64,000 nt of DNA from Fulvivirga sp. M361 (GTDB lineage: Bacteria > Bacteroidota > Bacteroidia > Cytophagales > Cyclobacteriaceae). Positions within the stretch are counted from its first letter, which is position 1. Every line of letters begins with the position of its first letter. The notes beneath the pieces were generated by a model that saw nothing but the letters and a program-made list of their open reading frames with translations, was not told the DNA's origin and ran no database searches. The translations under genes and the position numbers were made by a program. Below are positions 8,582 to 17,572 of this stretch, piece after piece. Location: positions 1-64,000 of the forward strand of contig NZ_VKDC01000034.1 in the NCBI RefSeq assembly GCF_007097395.1, in the 5' to 3' direction.

Positions 8582-9703
8582 ATGGAAGTTATCAAAGGTT
8601 CCCATTTAACTGTTGCACTAATGTTCTTAAAGGTATGCTTTTCTATTGCCCAGGAAAGTAGACCAGAGGAAAAGCCAACAATACCTTTAGAACAATTTGT
8701 CGGTTATTATTATGTTGGCGTAAAACCCAATAAACCATTCTTCAAAAGCCGTTGGTACATTAAAGATGAGCAGTTATATGTTATTTATGATTCAGACCGG
8801 GACAGGAAACTGGAACCGTATAAGAACGGAAAGCTCAAGCCAACTATTTTCCTAAGCGAAGAAGATGTCCAAATCACAGAAAAAGACTCTACCTATTATT
8901 TGGTACTCAATTTTGAAAATGAAAAGCTTGAAAGTTTCAAAGTTATACGACCAGGAAGTAAATTGCCCACAGATTTATATGGATATCGCAACGACAAGTT
9001 GAACGAGCTTGCAGTTGATACGGAAAGTTCGCTCATATATCACTACGCGACAGCTCATTTCAATTTTTATTACAGTGCATTAGATTCTGACTTGATCCCT
9101 CAATTAGGAAACCATCCGGGAAAAAAATACTACGACCTGATGAGGGCTTTTAACCTGGACAGTATATCCACGACCAACATAAGAATTTATCCCGGATCAG
9201 CCATTTATCATAATGCGGTACTATCTCCCGGAGCACCAAGCTGGCAAAGAGGACGGGCATGGACTAAAAATGAGATAAGGATGGTCTCCCCTATTATAGC
9301 GCAACGAGAAACCAGGGAAAACATCCAAATTAATAACATGGTCTTACACGAGTTTATCCATTGCCTCCATTTAAACCTCGTGAAAAATGGCACCAGGGTG
9401 CCCGGTTGGTTATGGGAAGGCCTTGCCATGTACAAAGGATGTTGCCGATGGACGACCAGCCCTAAAGAATTAGACTACATAAAGAATAAGAAATACCCGT
9501 CCTTAAGACAAATTCAGAATGATAGATCGTATCAAATGAAGTATGACCTGGGATACTACCTCGTTGAATTTCTTGATCAAAAATATGAGTGGACCAATGT
9601 TTTGAAACTGATCAACAAAAATGGTGATATTAAAAAAGCACTAAATATATCGGTAAAGGATTTTCAAGAAGAATTTTATCGCTACCTGGAGGCCAAATAT
9701 TAA
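8582..9703 (+). CDS. Secreted zinc metallopeptidase (gluzincin, peptidase MA-like)
   Basis: A 373-residue exported protein (signal peptide to about residue 24, ending SIAQ). It carries the zinc-binding motif HEFIH near residues 258-262, followed about 21 residues later by WLWEGLA, whose Glu is the usual third zinc ligand of gluzincins. The region after it (YDLGYYLVEFLDQKYEW) matches the peptidase MA family, in which a downstream helix packs on the active site. The N-terminal half (residues 30-140) is a separate beta-rich domain of unknown role. The protein probably acts in the periplasm or outside the cell. It sits just downstream of a membrane AraC regulator. Confidence 0.82.
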   Translation: MEVIKGSHLTVALMFLKVCFSIAQESRPEEKPTIPLEQFVGYYYVGVKPNKPFFKSRWYIKDEQLYVIYDSDRDRKLEPYKNGKLKPTIFLSEEDVQITEKDSTYYLVLNFENEKLESFKVIRPGSKLPTDLYGYRNDKLNELAVDTESSLIYHYATAHFNFYYSALDSDLIPQLGNHPGKKYYDLMRAFNLDSISTTNIRIYPGSAIYHNAVLSPGAPSWQRGRAWTKNEIRMVSPIIAQRETRENIQINNMVLHEFIHCLHLNLVKNGTRVPGWLWEGLAMYKGCCRWTTSPKELDYIKNKKYPSLRQIQNDRSYQMKYDLGYYLVEFLDQKYEWTNVLKLINKNGDIKKALNISVKDFQEEFYRYLEAKY

Positions 9704-9722
9704 CGCAACCGTTTAAATTATC

Positions 9723-10220
9723 TTAGGGGATGCTCCGATAAGTATTAAAGGCACGCGGGGCATAATTCATTTTTAAAAACACCGAACTATGGCTGGACAC
9801 TTTATATTGCAGGGCAGCGCCCATTTCAATATGGGGCTGATAATCCAGGTCGTCAAAAAAGGAATTATTGACCCTGCCATACAAAAATGCGGTCAGGCGA
9901 TTTTCTTTAGGAAGTAGATAATACCGAAATTCAAGCGGTATATCAAAGCTCCACTGATAACGCAGAGCACCCCCTTCTCCACCCTCACGCAATGGCTGAT
10001 GATAACGGGAATAAGATAAACCATAGACAAATGATGTTCGCCGGGAAATATTATAGATCCGGTTCATGCCAAGGGTTGCGGTATGATTGCTGATGCCCAA
10101 ATAAGCTTCGGTATTATTTGAGTGGATTGACGAATAATTTCTTTTAGTACTGTCAACGACACTTTGAGCATGACCGACGCTAACCACGCAGAGCAAAATG
10201 AATAAAGTGACTGCTTTCAT
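9723..10220 (-). CDS. Small outer-membrane beta-barrel-like protein
   Basis: A 165-residue protein with a signal peptide (MKAVTLFILLCVVSVGHAQ). The mature sequence alternates polar and aromatic residues in strand-length segments (RTSFVYGLSYSRYH, WSFDIPLEFRYYLL, RLTAFLYGRVNNSFF, SVFLKMNYAPRAF), as expected for an 8-stranded outer-membrane barrel. The start at 10220 is preferred over 10244 because it begins the signal peptide. The exact family and function are unknown. It converges with the metallopeptidase gene 19 bp away. Confidence 0.65.
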   Translation of the reverse strand: MKAVTLFILLCVVSVGHAQSVVDSTKRNYSSIHSNNTEAYLGISNHTATLGMNRIYNISRRTSFVYGLSYSRYHQPLREGGEGGALRYQWSFDIPLEFRYYLLPKENRLTAFLYGRVNNSFFDDLDYQPHIEMGAALQYKVSSHSSVFLKMNYAPRAFNTYRSIP

Positions 10221-10473
10221 AAATGATGGGGCTAAAATTATCATAAATTAACGTTTCCAATTGAGTAATTCTTTCTCTATAACCGTGTCTCCAATAAGGT
10301 ATTTAACCAATGGGCCGGAGCTGATCTATCGATTTGAAGAACTACTCATCATGGTATTTGTAACAATGACTGTCAACCACTATCATATACGTAAGTGTGA
10401 GCAAAAATAATTTTAGGTCATCTGTATTCAGTACAAGAAAACCGTCTCTTAAGCCTGTGAATATTTCACAAGT

Positions 10474-12819
10474 TTAAGCCGGAGCTATGGTAATTATAAT
10501 TGACTTGGAAGTGGGTGTACGGCTATAATCTGCTTTACTTTTTATAGGCACCAACACATTAGCCTCCGGAAAATAAGTAGCTACACAACGACGCGGTATA
10601 TCGAACGGCACTACCAGAAAACGATAAGCAACCCGTTCTTCTCCTTCAAAATGGCTGAAAAGATCAACTACCTGTTCTTTCTCCAGCCCTGCCTGCTCCA
10701 TGTCCAGGGGATGCATGAATACTATCCGTCGTTCATTGTATACCCCTCTATAGCGATCATTCATTCCGTAAATGGTGGTATTGAACTGATCATGACTCCG
10801 AATGGTCATCATAATATATTCGTGTTCCTTCAAGTCGTAGTGAGGAACGTCATTAACAGTGAAATGCGCCTTACCATCCCGTGTATTGAACTTACCTTCG
10901 CGTGGCCCATTGGGCAAATAGAATCCGCCATCTTTGCGCACACGTTCATTATAATTTTCAAAACCGGGAATTACTGCCTCTACAGCATCTCTTATATGAT
11001 CATAGTCAGACGCCAGGTGTGACCAGTTCACTGTAGAAGATGTACCAAAAATCGCCTCGGCCAAACGCGCAACGATCATCGGCTCGCTCAACAGTTCCGA
11101 AGAAGCTGGCGTACGATCACCGCGGGACTGATGTACCACTCCCATAGAGTTTTCTACACTTACAAACTGCTCACCGGAAGACTGTACATCACGCTCACTG
11201 CGTCCCAGGCAAGGTAAGATCAGCGCCTCTTTGCCATGTATCAGATGGCTACGATTTGGCTTTGTGGACACCTGTACGGTCATATCGCACTTCATGAGTG
11301 CTTTAGCCGTATATTCCGTATCCGGTGTAGCTGATAAGAAGTTTCCTCCCATCGCAAAGAAAAAGCCTGCTTTACCATCGGCCATAGCCTCAATAGCGGC
11401 CACGGTATCATAACCATGTTTACGCGGAGGGCTGAAATTAAAGTGCTCCTGTAATTTATCCAGAAACTCTGGCTTGGGCAGCTCCCAGATACCCATGGTA
11501 CGGTCACCTTGCACGTTACTATGACCACGTACAGGGCAGGTACCTGCACCCGGTTTTCCTATGCTACCACGTAACAAAAGCAGGTTAACAATCTCCTGAA
11601 TATTGTTCACCCCATTTTTATGTTGGGTCAGCCCCATCGCCCAGCAGACAATGATACGGTCATGTTTGATCAGCAGACTGGCCGCTTCCCTGATTTTTTC
11701 TGCCGAAACACCGCAGGCCTTCACCATATCATCAAAATTGACCTGTTGAATGTCATCCAGCAGCGCCTCATATCCTGTAGTTTTTTCCTTGATAAAATCA
11801 TGATCAAAAACAGAACCCGGATTGCGTTGTTCTTCCTCGTACAAAAGTTTTAGCATCGCTTTTAACAGGGCCACATCTCCATTGATGGTCACCTGGAGGA
11901 AAAGATCGGTAAGTTCAGTACCTCCATTGATCATACTCAAACCCTGAGGGTTCTTAAAATTCATCAAACCAACCTCGGGCAATGGATTAATAGAAATAAT
12001 CTTCGCGCCATGTTTTTTAGCTTCTTCTAAAGCGATCAGCATCCTGGGATGGTTTGTACCAGGGTTCTGTCCCATGATTACAATAACTTCCGCTTTGTTG
12101 AAATCATCCAGGGTCACAGAACCTTTGCCTATCCCTAATGTTCTGCCTAATGCAGCTCCACTGGACTCATGACACATATTAGAACAGTCCGGCAGGTTGT
12201 TTGTGCCGTACTGACGTACAAAAAGCTGGTAGAGAAAAGCAGCCTCATTACTGGTACGCCCCGAAGTGTAGAAAATGGCCTCATCAGGATGTGCAAGGGC
12301 TTTAAGCTTTCGGGCAATCATGTCGAAAGCATCTTCCCACGAGATCGGCTCATAGTATTCCTGCCCTTTACGAAGTACCATAGGGTGTGTAATCCGGCCG
12401 GATTTACCTAACTCGTAGTCAGACCACTGCGAAAGCTCATAGATGGAGTGCTTTTTAAAGAAATCCGGATCAGCACGTTTTTTTGTAGCTTCTTCAGCTA
12501 CCGCTTTCGCACCGTTTTCACAATACTCTGCCAAAAAAGACCTTTTTTCATCAGGATCCGGCCATGCACAACCAGGGCAGTCAAAGCCCTTCATCTGATT
12601 CAACCTTGACATGGTAAACATGCCACCAGGTCCCATTTCACTCATAATGTGACCAAGCGCCACAGTGATTCCCTTAAGGCCGGCAGCGGTTTTGCCCGGT
12701 TGCGTGATCTTAATGTCCTTAAACGCTAAGGGAGGCTGGGCATTCGGCGTTTTCGTTACCCCTTCAGAAACTTGATCTTGCTTTTCCCCGGCCTGGGCCA
12801 CACTTTCTTTCGTTTTCAT
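10474..12819 (-). CDS. YdeP/FdhF-family molybdopterin oxidoreductase
   Basis: A 781-residue catalytic subunit of the Mo-bisMGD enzyme superfamily, closest in layout to the FdhF/YdeP branch (TIGR01701-type), which includes formate-dehydrogenase-like and acid-resistance proteins. Near the N-terminus is FDCPGCAWPDP followed by YCENG, a cysteine cluster that can hold an Fe-S centre. SNMCHESSGAALG near residue 215 aligns with the Cys/Sec-His region that ligates molybdenum in formate dehydrogenases. The C-terminal molydopterin-dinucleotide-binding domain begins around 640 (HEYIMMTIRSHDQFNTTIYG). No Tat signal is present, so it should be cytosolic. It is followed upstream by a small companion gene and fdhD, forming a cofactor/enzyme operon. 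Substrate could be formate, but this branch is poorly characterised. Confidence 0.9.
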   Translation of the reverse strand: MKTKESVAQAGEKQDQVSEGVTKTPNAQPPLAFKDIKITQPGKTAAGLKGITVALGHIMSEMGPGGMFTMSRLNQMKGFDCPGCAWPDPDEKRSFLAEYCENGAKAVAEEATKKRADPDFFKKHSIYELSQWSDYELGKSGRITHPMVLRKGQEYYEPISWEDAFDMIARKLKALAHPDEAIFYTSGRTSNEAAFLYQLFVRQYGTNNLPDCSNMCHESSGAALGRTLGIGKGSVTLDDFNKAEVIVIMGQNPGTNHPRMLIALEEAKKHGAKIISINPLPEVGLMNFKNPQGLSMINGGTELTDLFLQVTINGDVALLKAMLKLLYEEEQRNPGSVFDHDFIKEKTTGYEALLDDIQQVNFDDMVKACGVSAEKIREAASLLIKHDRIIVCWAMGLTQHKNGVNNIQEIVNLLLLRGSIGKPGAGTCPVRGHSNVQGDRTMGIWELPKPEFLDKLQEHFNFSPPRKHGYDTVAAIEAMADGKAGFFFAMGGNFLSATPDTEYTAKALMKCDMTVQVSTKPNRSHLIHGKEALILPCLGRSERDVQSSGEQFVSVENSMGVVHQSRGDRTPASSELLSEPMIVARLAEAIFGTSSTVNWSHLASDYDHIRDAVEAVIPGFENYNERVRKDGGFYLPNGPREGKFNTRDGKAHFTVNDVPHYDLKEHEYIMMTIRSHDQFNTTIYGMNDRYRGVYNERRIVFMHPLDMEQAGLEKEQVVDLFSHFEGEERVAYRFLVVPFDIPRRCVATYFPEANVLVPIKSKADYSRTPTSKSIIITIAPA

Positions 12820-12851
12820 TATGCGCTGATTTATTGCTTTTTTTATTGAAA

Positions 12852-13223
12852 CTATTCTGCCATTGGATGTGAATAGTTATCCGGTTCTTCAGCATTATCA
12901 CGGTGTAAACACTGAAAATCTTTCTCTACCAGGACATGAATTTGAACACCGCCGGTATCCACCTCCTGTTCAAAACCTACTTCATCCGTCTTTACCCAAC
13001 GCTCAGCAATAGTCCCGGGCACACTCACACAGATCGTTTGATCCTGATACGTTATATCCAGTGTACTTGCGTTCTCTTCTATTCTTATCTCATAATTAAA
13101 GTGGTGAGCGGGTTCTGCGCCAAAACATATACTTTCCTTTATCATCCCCTCTTTGCCAAAGTGTGCTACCTCTGTTCTGGTAAGCCTTAGCCGTACTGTA
13201 TTTTCTTTTATTCTAAGCTTCAT
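12852..13223 (-). CDS. Small conserved protein linked to the molybdoenzyme (DUF7009-like)
   Basis: A 123-residue cytosolic protein (start at MKLRIKENTVRLRL, 13223; six residues longer if 13241 is used). It is beta-rich with a pattern of short strands (FNYEIRIEENASTLDITYQD) and ends in a Cys-His pair (QCLHRD). Proteins of this length and opening sequence accompany fdhD and YdeP-type enzymes in Bacteroidota; I assign it tentatively to that group. It lies between fdhD and the oxidoreductase in one operon, so a role in cofactor loading, assembly or regulation of the enzyme is plausible. Confidence 0.62.
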   Translation of the reverse strand: MKLRIKENTVRLRLTRTEVAHFGKEGMIKESICFGAEPAHHFNYEIRIEENASTLDITYQDQTICVSVPGTIAERWVKTDEVGFEQEVDTGGVQIHVLVEKDFQCLHRDNAEEPDNYSHPMAE

Positions 13224-13291
13224 AAATATGTTTTTAAGCACTACTGCCTGCGATGTTCACCTCCGGGTTAATCGTTAGTGTGCCGAAAATC

Positions 13292-14161
13292 TCAGGCTCC
13301 AACACCCGTATATGACGCCAGGTTTATACGTTCTGATCCTGTATAGATATTGTAGCGCTGATTACGTACAAATCCCATTAAAGTCATACCTGATGATTCG
13401 GCTAATTTAACGGCCAGGCTGGATGGCGCGCCTATCGCCGAAAGTATGGGTATGCCTGCCACCAGCGCCTTTTGCACCAACTCGAAGCTGGCCCTTCCAC
13501 TGACCTGTATCAGGTAGTCATGTAACGGAAGCAGTCCTCGGTCAGCAGCAGCGCCCACCAATTTATCCACTGCATTGTGACGGCCAACATCTTCACGCAT
13601 TAGTAGAAGCTGCCCTTCATTGTCAAAAAGGCCGGCTGCATGTAATCCTCCCGTATATTCAAATACATTCTGGACTTCGAGGAGCTTATCCGGCAACTGA
13701 TGGATCAGTTGCTGGTCAAATACCGGCCTACCTCGTGGTAATGCTTCACAAGCACTTACCTGTACTGCTTCTATAGAAGATTTACCACATACTCCGCAAC
13801 TCGAAGAGGTATAAAAATGCCTTTGAAGTTTTTGCAGGTCTATCACAAGTTCTTGCGATAGTTCCACCCGTACTACATTTCCAATCTCTTCCTCTTTTTC
13901 TACATTTTGACAGTGTCTTATACTTACAATTTCAGCGACTGAATTTATAATCCCTTCCCCTATCAAAAAGCCAGTGGCTAATTCCAGGTCATTGCCAGGT
14001 GTACGCATGGTTATAGAAAGGCTTTTTTCCTTTCGCTGGTGCCCTTCTCCATAGCCAATCCTTATTTCCAGCGGCTCCTCTACCGCTAACAAGTCTGGCT
14101 CAGAGACTTGCTCCATCCCTTTTACTCTATGGACATTAACATGTGTTACACTTTGAGACAT
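13292..14161 (-). CDS. fdhD: Formate dehydrogenase accessory sulfurtransferase FdhD
   Basis: A 289-residue FdhD-family protein. FdhD carries sulfur from a cysteine desulfurase to the molybdenum cofactor and is needed for formate-dehydrogenase-type activity. Family features are present: the N-terminal LEIRIGYG and SITMRTPGNDLELATGFLIGEG blocks, the reactive cysteine loop SSSCGVCGKSS (Cys near 121 and 124), and LMREDVGRHNAVDKLVGAA followed by SGRASFELVQKAL. Length is normal. It is the first gene of the operon containing the DUF7009-like gene and the YdeP-type oxidoreductase, and is divergent from the OFA-type transporter. Together they point to Mo-dependent formate or oxalate-linked metabolism. 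Confidence 0.95.
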   Translation of the reverse strand: MSQSVTHVNVHRVKGMEQVSEPDLLAVEEPLEIRIGYGEGHQRKEKSLSITMRTPGNDLELATGFLIGEGIINSVAEIVSIRHCQNVEKEEEIGNVVRVELSQELVIDLQKLQRHFYTSSSCGVCGKSSIEAVQVSACEALPRGRPVFDQQLIHQLPDKLLEVQNVFEYTGGLHAAGLFDNEGQLLLMREDVGRHNAVDKLVGAAADRGLLPLHDYLIQVSGRASFELVQKALVAGIPILSAIGAPSSLAVKLAESSGMTLMGFVRNQRYNIYTGSERINLASYTGVGA

Positions 14162-14478
14162 CTGCTGAAGGGTAAGTGATAAAAATCAAAATAGATCCAT
14201 GTGCTTAGATTACAAATAAGAAACTCTTCCCACATTACCAAAAGTACGTTGATGATGTTTAAAAAAATAGCAATATAATCTCAATTTGTCTCAAAACATT
14301 AATAGTTCTGTTGCATTTTTTCTGAGTAAAAGGTACCAATTTGCATGTATGAAGTGGGATTCGCCGTGTGAGCTAACCGATAGGCAGACACCCCGGATCA
14401 GCGCGTAAGCTGAATTTATGATTATCCTTCTTTCAAAGAATACTTCAAATTTCAATCATTCACCTAAAAGTTTGTTTT
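14162..14478. other. Divergent regulatory region between fdhD and the OFA transporter
   Basis: About 317 bp separating two divergent transcription units. Most is AT-rich, but the 14351-14413 part is unusually GC-rich and is listed separately as a possible structured leader. No ORF of note and no tRNA was found here. Confidence 0.5.
14351..14413 (+). promoter_or_regulatory. Possible structured leader RNA of the OFA transporter gene
   Basis: A GC-rich island inside AT-rich DNA, ending 66 bases before the transporter start. It contains short complementary segments, for example CAGC-GCGTAA-GCTG (a 4-bp hairpin), and GGG/CCCC tracts that could pair. It is not a tRNA, and I do not recognise a known riboswitch. 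The claim rests on base composition and potential pairing only. Confidence 0.25.
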
Positions 14479-15906
14479 ATGACCGGTTTGGCATTTTTAG
14501 ATAAGGCCCACAGCATTGCAAAGCCCGGCTATAGTCGCTGGCTGGTACCTCCTGCTGCGTTAGCCATCCATCTTTGCATAGGTCAGATCTATGCTTACAG
14601 TGTTTTCAATGAACCTATGACCCGCATCCTCGGGGTCACTGAATCAGGCCCCCTGGACTGGCAATTGACTACTCTTGGCTGGATCTTTAGTATTGCTTTG
14701 TTTGTATTGGGTGCATCTGCTGCCTTTTTTGGTAAATGGCTCGAACGCGTAGGTCCCAGAATGGCCATGTTTGCATCAGCCGCCTGTTTTTCCGGTGGAT
14801 TTATAATAGCTGCCACAGGGGTAATGTTCCACAGCATATGGCTGGTGTATTTAGGACATGGCGTGCTTGGTGGCATAGGTCTTGGGCTTGGTTACATATC
14901 ACCGGTTTCAACACTTATCAAATGGTTCCCGGACCGGCCAGGCCTGGCTACCGGAATGGCTATTATGGGTTTTGGAGGTGGGGCCATGATCGCTTCCCCT
15001 TCATCTGTTTATCTGATGGAATTCTTTAGCTCACCTACTTCAGTTGGTGTCGCAGAAACCTTTCTGGTGATGGGCATTCTCTATTTTCTGTTTATGATGT
15101 TTGGAGTATTTACAGTACGTGTCCCCGCCCCGGACTGGAAGCCCGAAGGATATACTGCCCCTGCCAAAGGAAGCAGAAAAATGATCACAGATGCTGATGT
15201 AGATGCCGATAATGCTATCAAAACACCGCAATTTTGGTTAATTTTTGCCATACTGATGCTGAATGTTTCAGCGGGTATTGGTGTGTTAGGACAGGCGTCG
15301 GTCATGATACAGGAAATGTTTTCTGAAAAAGAAGTAGGGGCGGGTGCTGCCATAACCGTAGCTGCGGCAGCCGGTTTTGTAGGGCTGCTTAGTCTTTTCA
15401 ATATGGCTGGGCGCTTTTTCTGGTCTTCCGTTTCAGACAAAATAGGTCGTAAGAATACCTACAGTATCTTCTTCTTGCTAGGGGCCACGCTCTATTTTAT
15501 TGTCCCCTCCTTAGGGACCATGGGCAGCGCAGTATTTTTCATCCTGGCTTTCTGCATCATTATAAGTATGTATGGAGGTGGGTTTGCCACTGTACCTGCC
15601 TACCTGCGTGACATGTTTGGCACAATGCAGGTAGGAGCCATCCATGGCAGACTTCTGCTGGCATGGTCTTTAGCTGCCGTATTCGGCCCTTCAATGATCA
15701 ATTATTTAAGGGCTTATCAAATTGAAACCGTGGGACTCCCTGCATCTCAGGCATATTCTTTCACCATGTACATTATGGCAGGGTTACTTTTAATTGGCTT
15801 CATATGCAATATGATGGTAAAACCTGTTGCGGAGAAATATCATTATAATGCTCAGCATACCCATGAGCCACCTAAATCTGAAACAGTCAAAGCAGAAATG
15901 ACATAA
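14479..15906 (+). CDS. OFA-family MFS transporter (oxalate/formate antiporter type)
   Basis: A 475-residue major facilitator protein with 12 predicted helices. The opening IHLCIGQIYAYSVFNEPM and the internal GGIGLGLGYISPVSTLIKWFPDRPGLATG are characteristic of the OFA family, whose members exchange oxalate and formate or related monocarboxylates. A cytosolic loop lies around residues 215-255, and the second half has GRFFWSSVSDKIGRKNTY, the usual MFS loop motif. It is followed 8 bp later by a 40-residue hydrophobic peptide and is divergent from the fdhD-molybdoenzyme operon. Supply of formate or a similar substrate to that enzyme is a reasonable inference. Confidence 0.9.
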   Translation: MTGLAFLDKAHSIAKPGYSRWLVPPAALAIHLCIGQIYAYSVFNEPMTRILGVTESGPLDWQLTTLGWIFSIALFVLGASAAFFGKWLERVGPRMAMFASAACFSGGFIIAATGVMFHSIWLVYLGHGVLGGIGLGLGYISPVSTLIKWFPDRPGLATGMAIMGFGGGAMIASPSSVYLMEFFSSPTSVGVAETFLVMGILYFLFMMFGVFTVRVPAPDWKPEGYTAPAKGSRKMITDADVDADNAIKTPQFWLIFAILMLNVSAGIGVLGQASVMIQEMFSEKEVGAGAAITVAAAAGFVGLLSLFNMAGRFFWSSVSDKIGRKNTYSIFFLLGATLYFIVPSLGTMGSAVFFILAFCIIISMYGGGFATVPAYLRDMFGTMQVGAIHGRLLLAWSLAAVFGPSMINYLRAYQIETVGLPASQAYSFTMYIMAGLLLIGFICNMMVKPVAEKYHYNAQHTHEPPKSETVKAEMT

Positions 15907-15914
15907 ACCACTTT

Positions 15915-16037
15915 ATGATGGAAAAAGAACGAAAAACATCACCGGTATTTATCTTTTTATCGTGGGCATTTGTAAGTATCCCACTGATATGGGGTATCGC
16001 CCAGGTAATTGCTAAAACACTGATAATATTTGCCTGA
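15915..16037 (+). CDS. MFS transporter small subunit (40-residue membrane peptide)
   Basis: Forty residues beginning MMEKERKTSPVFIFLSWAFV, with a polar N-terminus and one hydrophobic helix (FIFLSWAFVSIPLIWGIAQV). It matches the short companion peptides found directly after OFA-type MFS carriers in many bacteria, which share a WxFVxIPLxWG core. The gene starts 8 bp after the transporter stop codon on the same strand, so it is co-transcribed. It is expected to sit in the inner membrane beside the carrier; its role there is not established. Confidence 0.82.
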   Translation: MMEKERKTSPVFIFLSWAFVSIPLIWGIAQVIAKTLIIFA

Positions 16038-16245
16038 TAGTGCACTCAAAGAGTTGAATTTAACGTTTTGAGGCTGGTCGTATACACTATTTTCAATTTA
16101 TTTATTCATTGAAAAGCCCCATTTACTATTTACATAAAAAACTGACTTTCAACACATAAAATCAACAAACCTCTATATAAAAGGTAAATACATATCTTCT
16201 GGGTTCGGTTAAAGAGCAACCTTCCATTTTTTTTCTTGTTGTATT

Positions 16246-16281
16246 CATTATCGGAATAAAACACCTAATGCCCGAATAATG
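16246..16281 (+). promoter_or_regulatory. Imperfect inverted repeat before the Cache-AraC gene
   Basis: CATTATCGG and CCGAATAATG face each other across about 17 bases and end two bases before the start codon at 16284. This could be a self-regulatory operator. It has one bulged base and there is no independent support. Confidence 0.3.
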
Positions 16282-16283
16282 TA

Positions 16284-17402
16284 ATGCCTGATCCAAACAA
16301 TACACCTGACTTAAAAGAATTCCTGGTACAGCTCTATAGCTGTTTAGAGGATGAAAATAATGCTAAACAGATCGAGGTCGATCAATCTTTGAAGATTGCA
16401 GAACAAATTCTTCATGAAAGGGGAGACATCCTAGAGGACCAAAAACGTATGATCAATGTAATGGCTGCCCATCAGATCAGCGGTTCGATGAGTAAGGTAG
16501 AAGTTCCCCTTTGGTATACCCGGGACCAACAAGTCCACTACGACAATCATATGGTAGATCAAATACAGGAAAAAACTTCCAGCACATCTACCGTCTTCCA
16601 AAAAATCCCACAGGGTTTTCTACGCATAAGTACCAACGTTTTGAAAAATGACGGCAGCCGGGCCATCAACACTTACATCCCTTCCTACTCTCCTGTAGTA
16701 AAAACAGTGGAGCAAGGTAAGACTTACCAGGGCATAGCATTTGTAGTAAACGACTGGTATTCTGCTGCATATAAACCGATTTTCATTGACGGAAAAGTCA
16801 AAGGGATGTTTTACGTTGGAGTAAAAGAGTCATTGACCCAAATTGAAGACCATTACCTCAACAAAGAACATGGAGATATTATCAATATACTCTCGCAGCT
16901 GTTTGATGATAATCACAATGATTCCGGTTCGGTCATTTCAGAGTTAATACATTTGCTCTATACACAGGAAACCAAACCTCAAAGTAACCATATACTTACT
17001 TTGGGGCTCAAACAATTAATTATATTATTTATTCAGGCCAGAGGAAAAAGTGGCCATCTCACACAACATAAAGACTATCTGTTAGGTGATCGGCTTACTT
17101 TCATTGGTCAGTATATTCGACTCAATCTGACAGGCAATCTGACCATAGAGAATCTGGCTAAAAAAATACATATGAGTCAACCTAATTTTTTCCGGGTGTT
17201 CAAAAATCACTATGGACAGACCCCCATGGAATTTATTAACCGGGAAAGAATACAAAAAGCTTGTGAATTATTAAAAATACCTGAAAAATCCGTAACGGAT
17301 GTTTGTTTTGACGTAGGCTATAACAACGTTTCCTACTTTATTAAGCAGTTTAAGATATATTATGGGTTTACCCCAAATCAATTCAAAAAAGAAATGTGTT
17401 AA
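16284..17402 (+). CDS. AraC-family regulator with an N-terminal Cache-like sensor domain
   Basis: A 372-residue soluble one-component regulator. Residues about 20-190 resemble the Cache_3/Cache_2 fusion type ligand-binding fold (VPLWYTRDQQVHYDNHMVDQ; FLRISTNVLKNDGSRAINTY; GIAFVVNDWYSAAYKPIF; KGMFYVGVKES). Such domains normally lie outside the membrane in chemoreceptors, but here there is no signal peptide or membrane helix, so it must sense a cytosolic ligand. A linker of about 60 residues leads to the AraC domain (about 275-372) with two HTH units (LTIENLAKKIHMSQPNFFRV; SVTDVCFDVGYNNVSYFIKQ). It lies between the OFA transporter unit and the sulfatase gene; either could be a target. Confidence 0.85.
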   Translation: MPDPNNTPDLKEFLVQLYSCLEDENNAKQIEVDQSLKIAEQILHERGDILEDQKRMINVMAAHQISGSMSKVEVPLWYTRDQQVHYDNHMVDQIQEKTSSTSTVFQKIPQGFLRISTNVLKNDGSRAINTYIPSYSPVVKTVEQGKTYQGIAFVVNDWYSAAYKPIFIDGKVKGMFYVGVKESLTQIEDHYLNKEHGDIINILSQLFDDNHNDSGSVISELIHLLYTQETKPQSNHILTLGLKQLIILFIQARGKSGHLTQHKDYLLGDRLTFIGQYIRLNLTGNLTIENLAKKIHMSQPNFFRVFKNHYGQTPMEFINRERIQKACELLKIPEKSVTDVCFDVGYNNVSYFIKQFKIYYGFTPNQFKKEMC

Positions 17403-17572
17403 CGTGTTGGATAAGCATTTGATCGACATAAAAATGTTTCCAGTGGATAAAAGATTATGGCTTTCGCTTATATTTTCCAGGCTGAAAGTGGGATCAAATG
17501 TCTTGCAGCCGCCACAATTGCTATGCGTAGGGGTGCAAAATGCCCCCCTCGTCTTTTAGGGAAACCGTCAGT

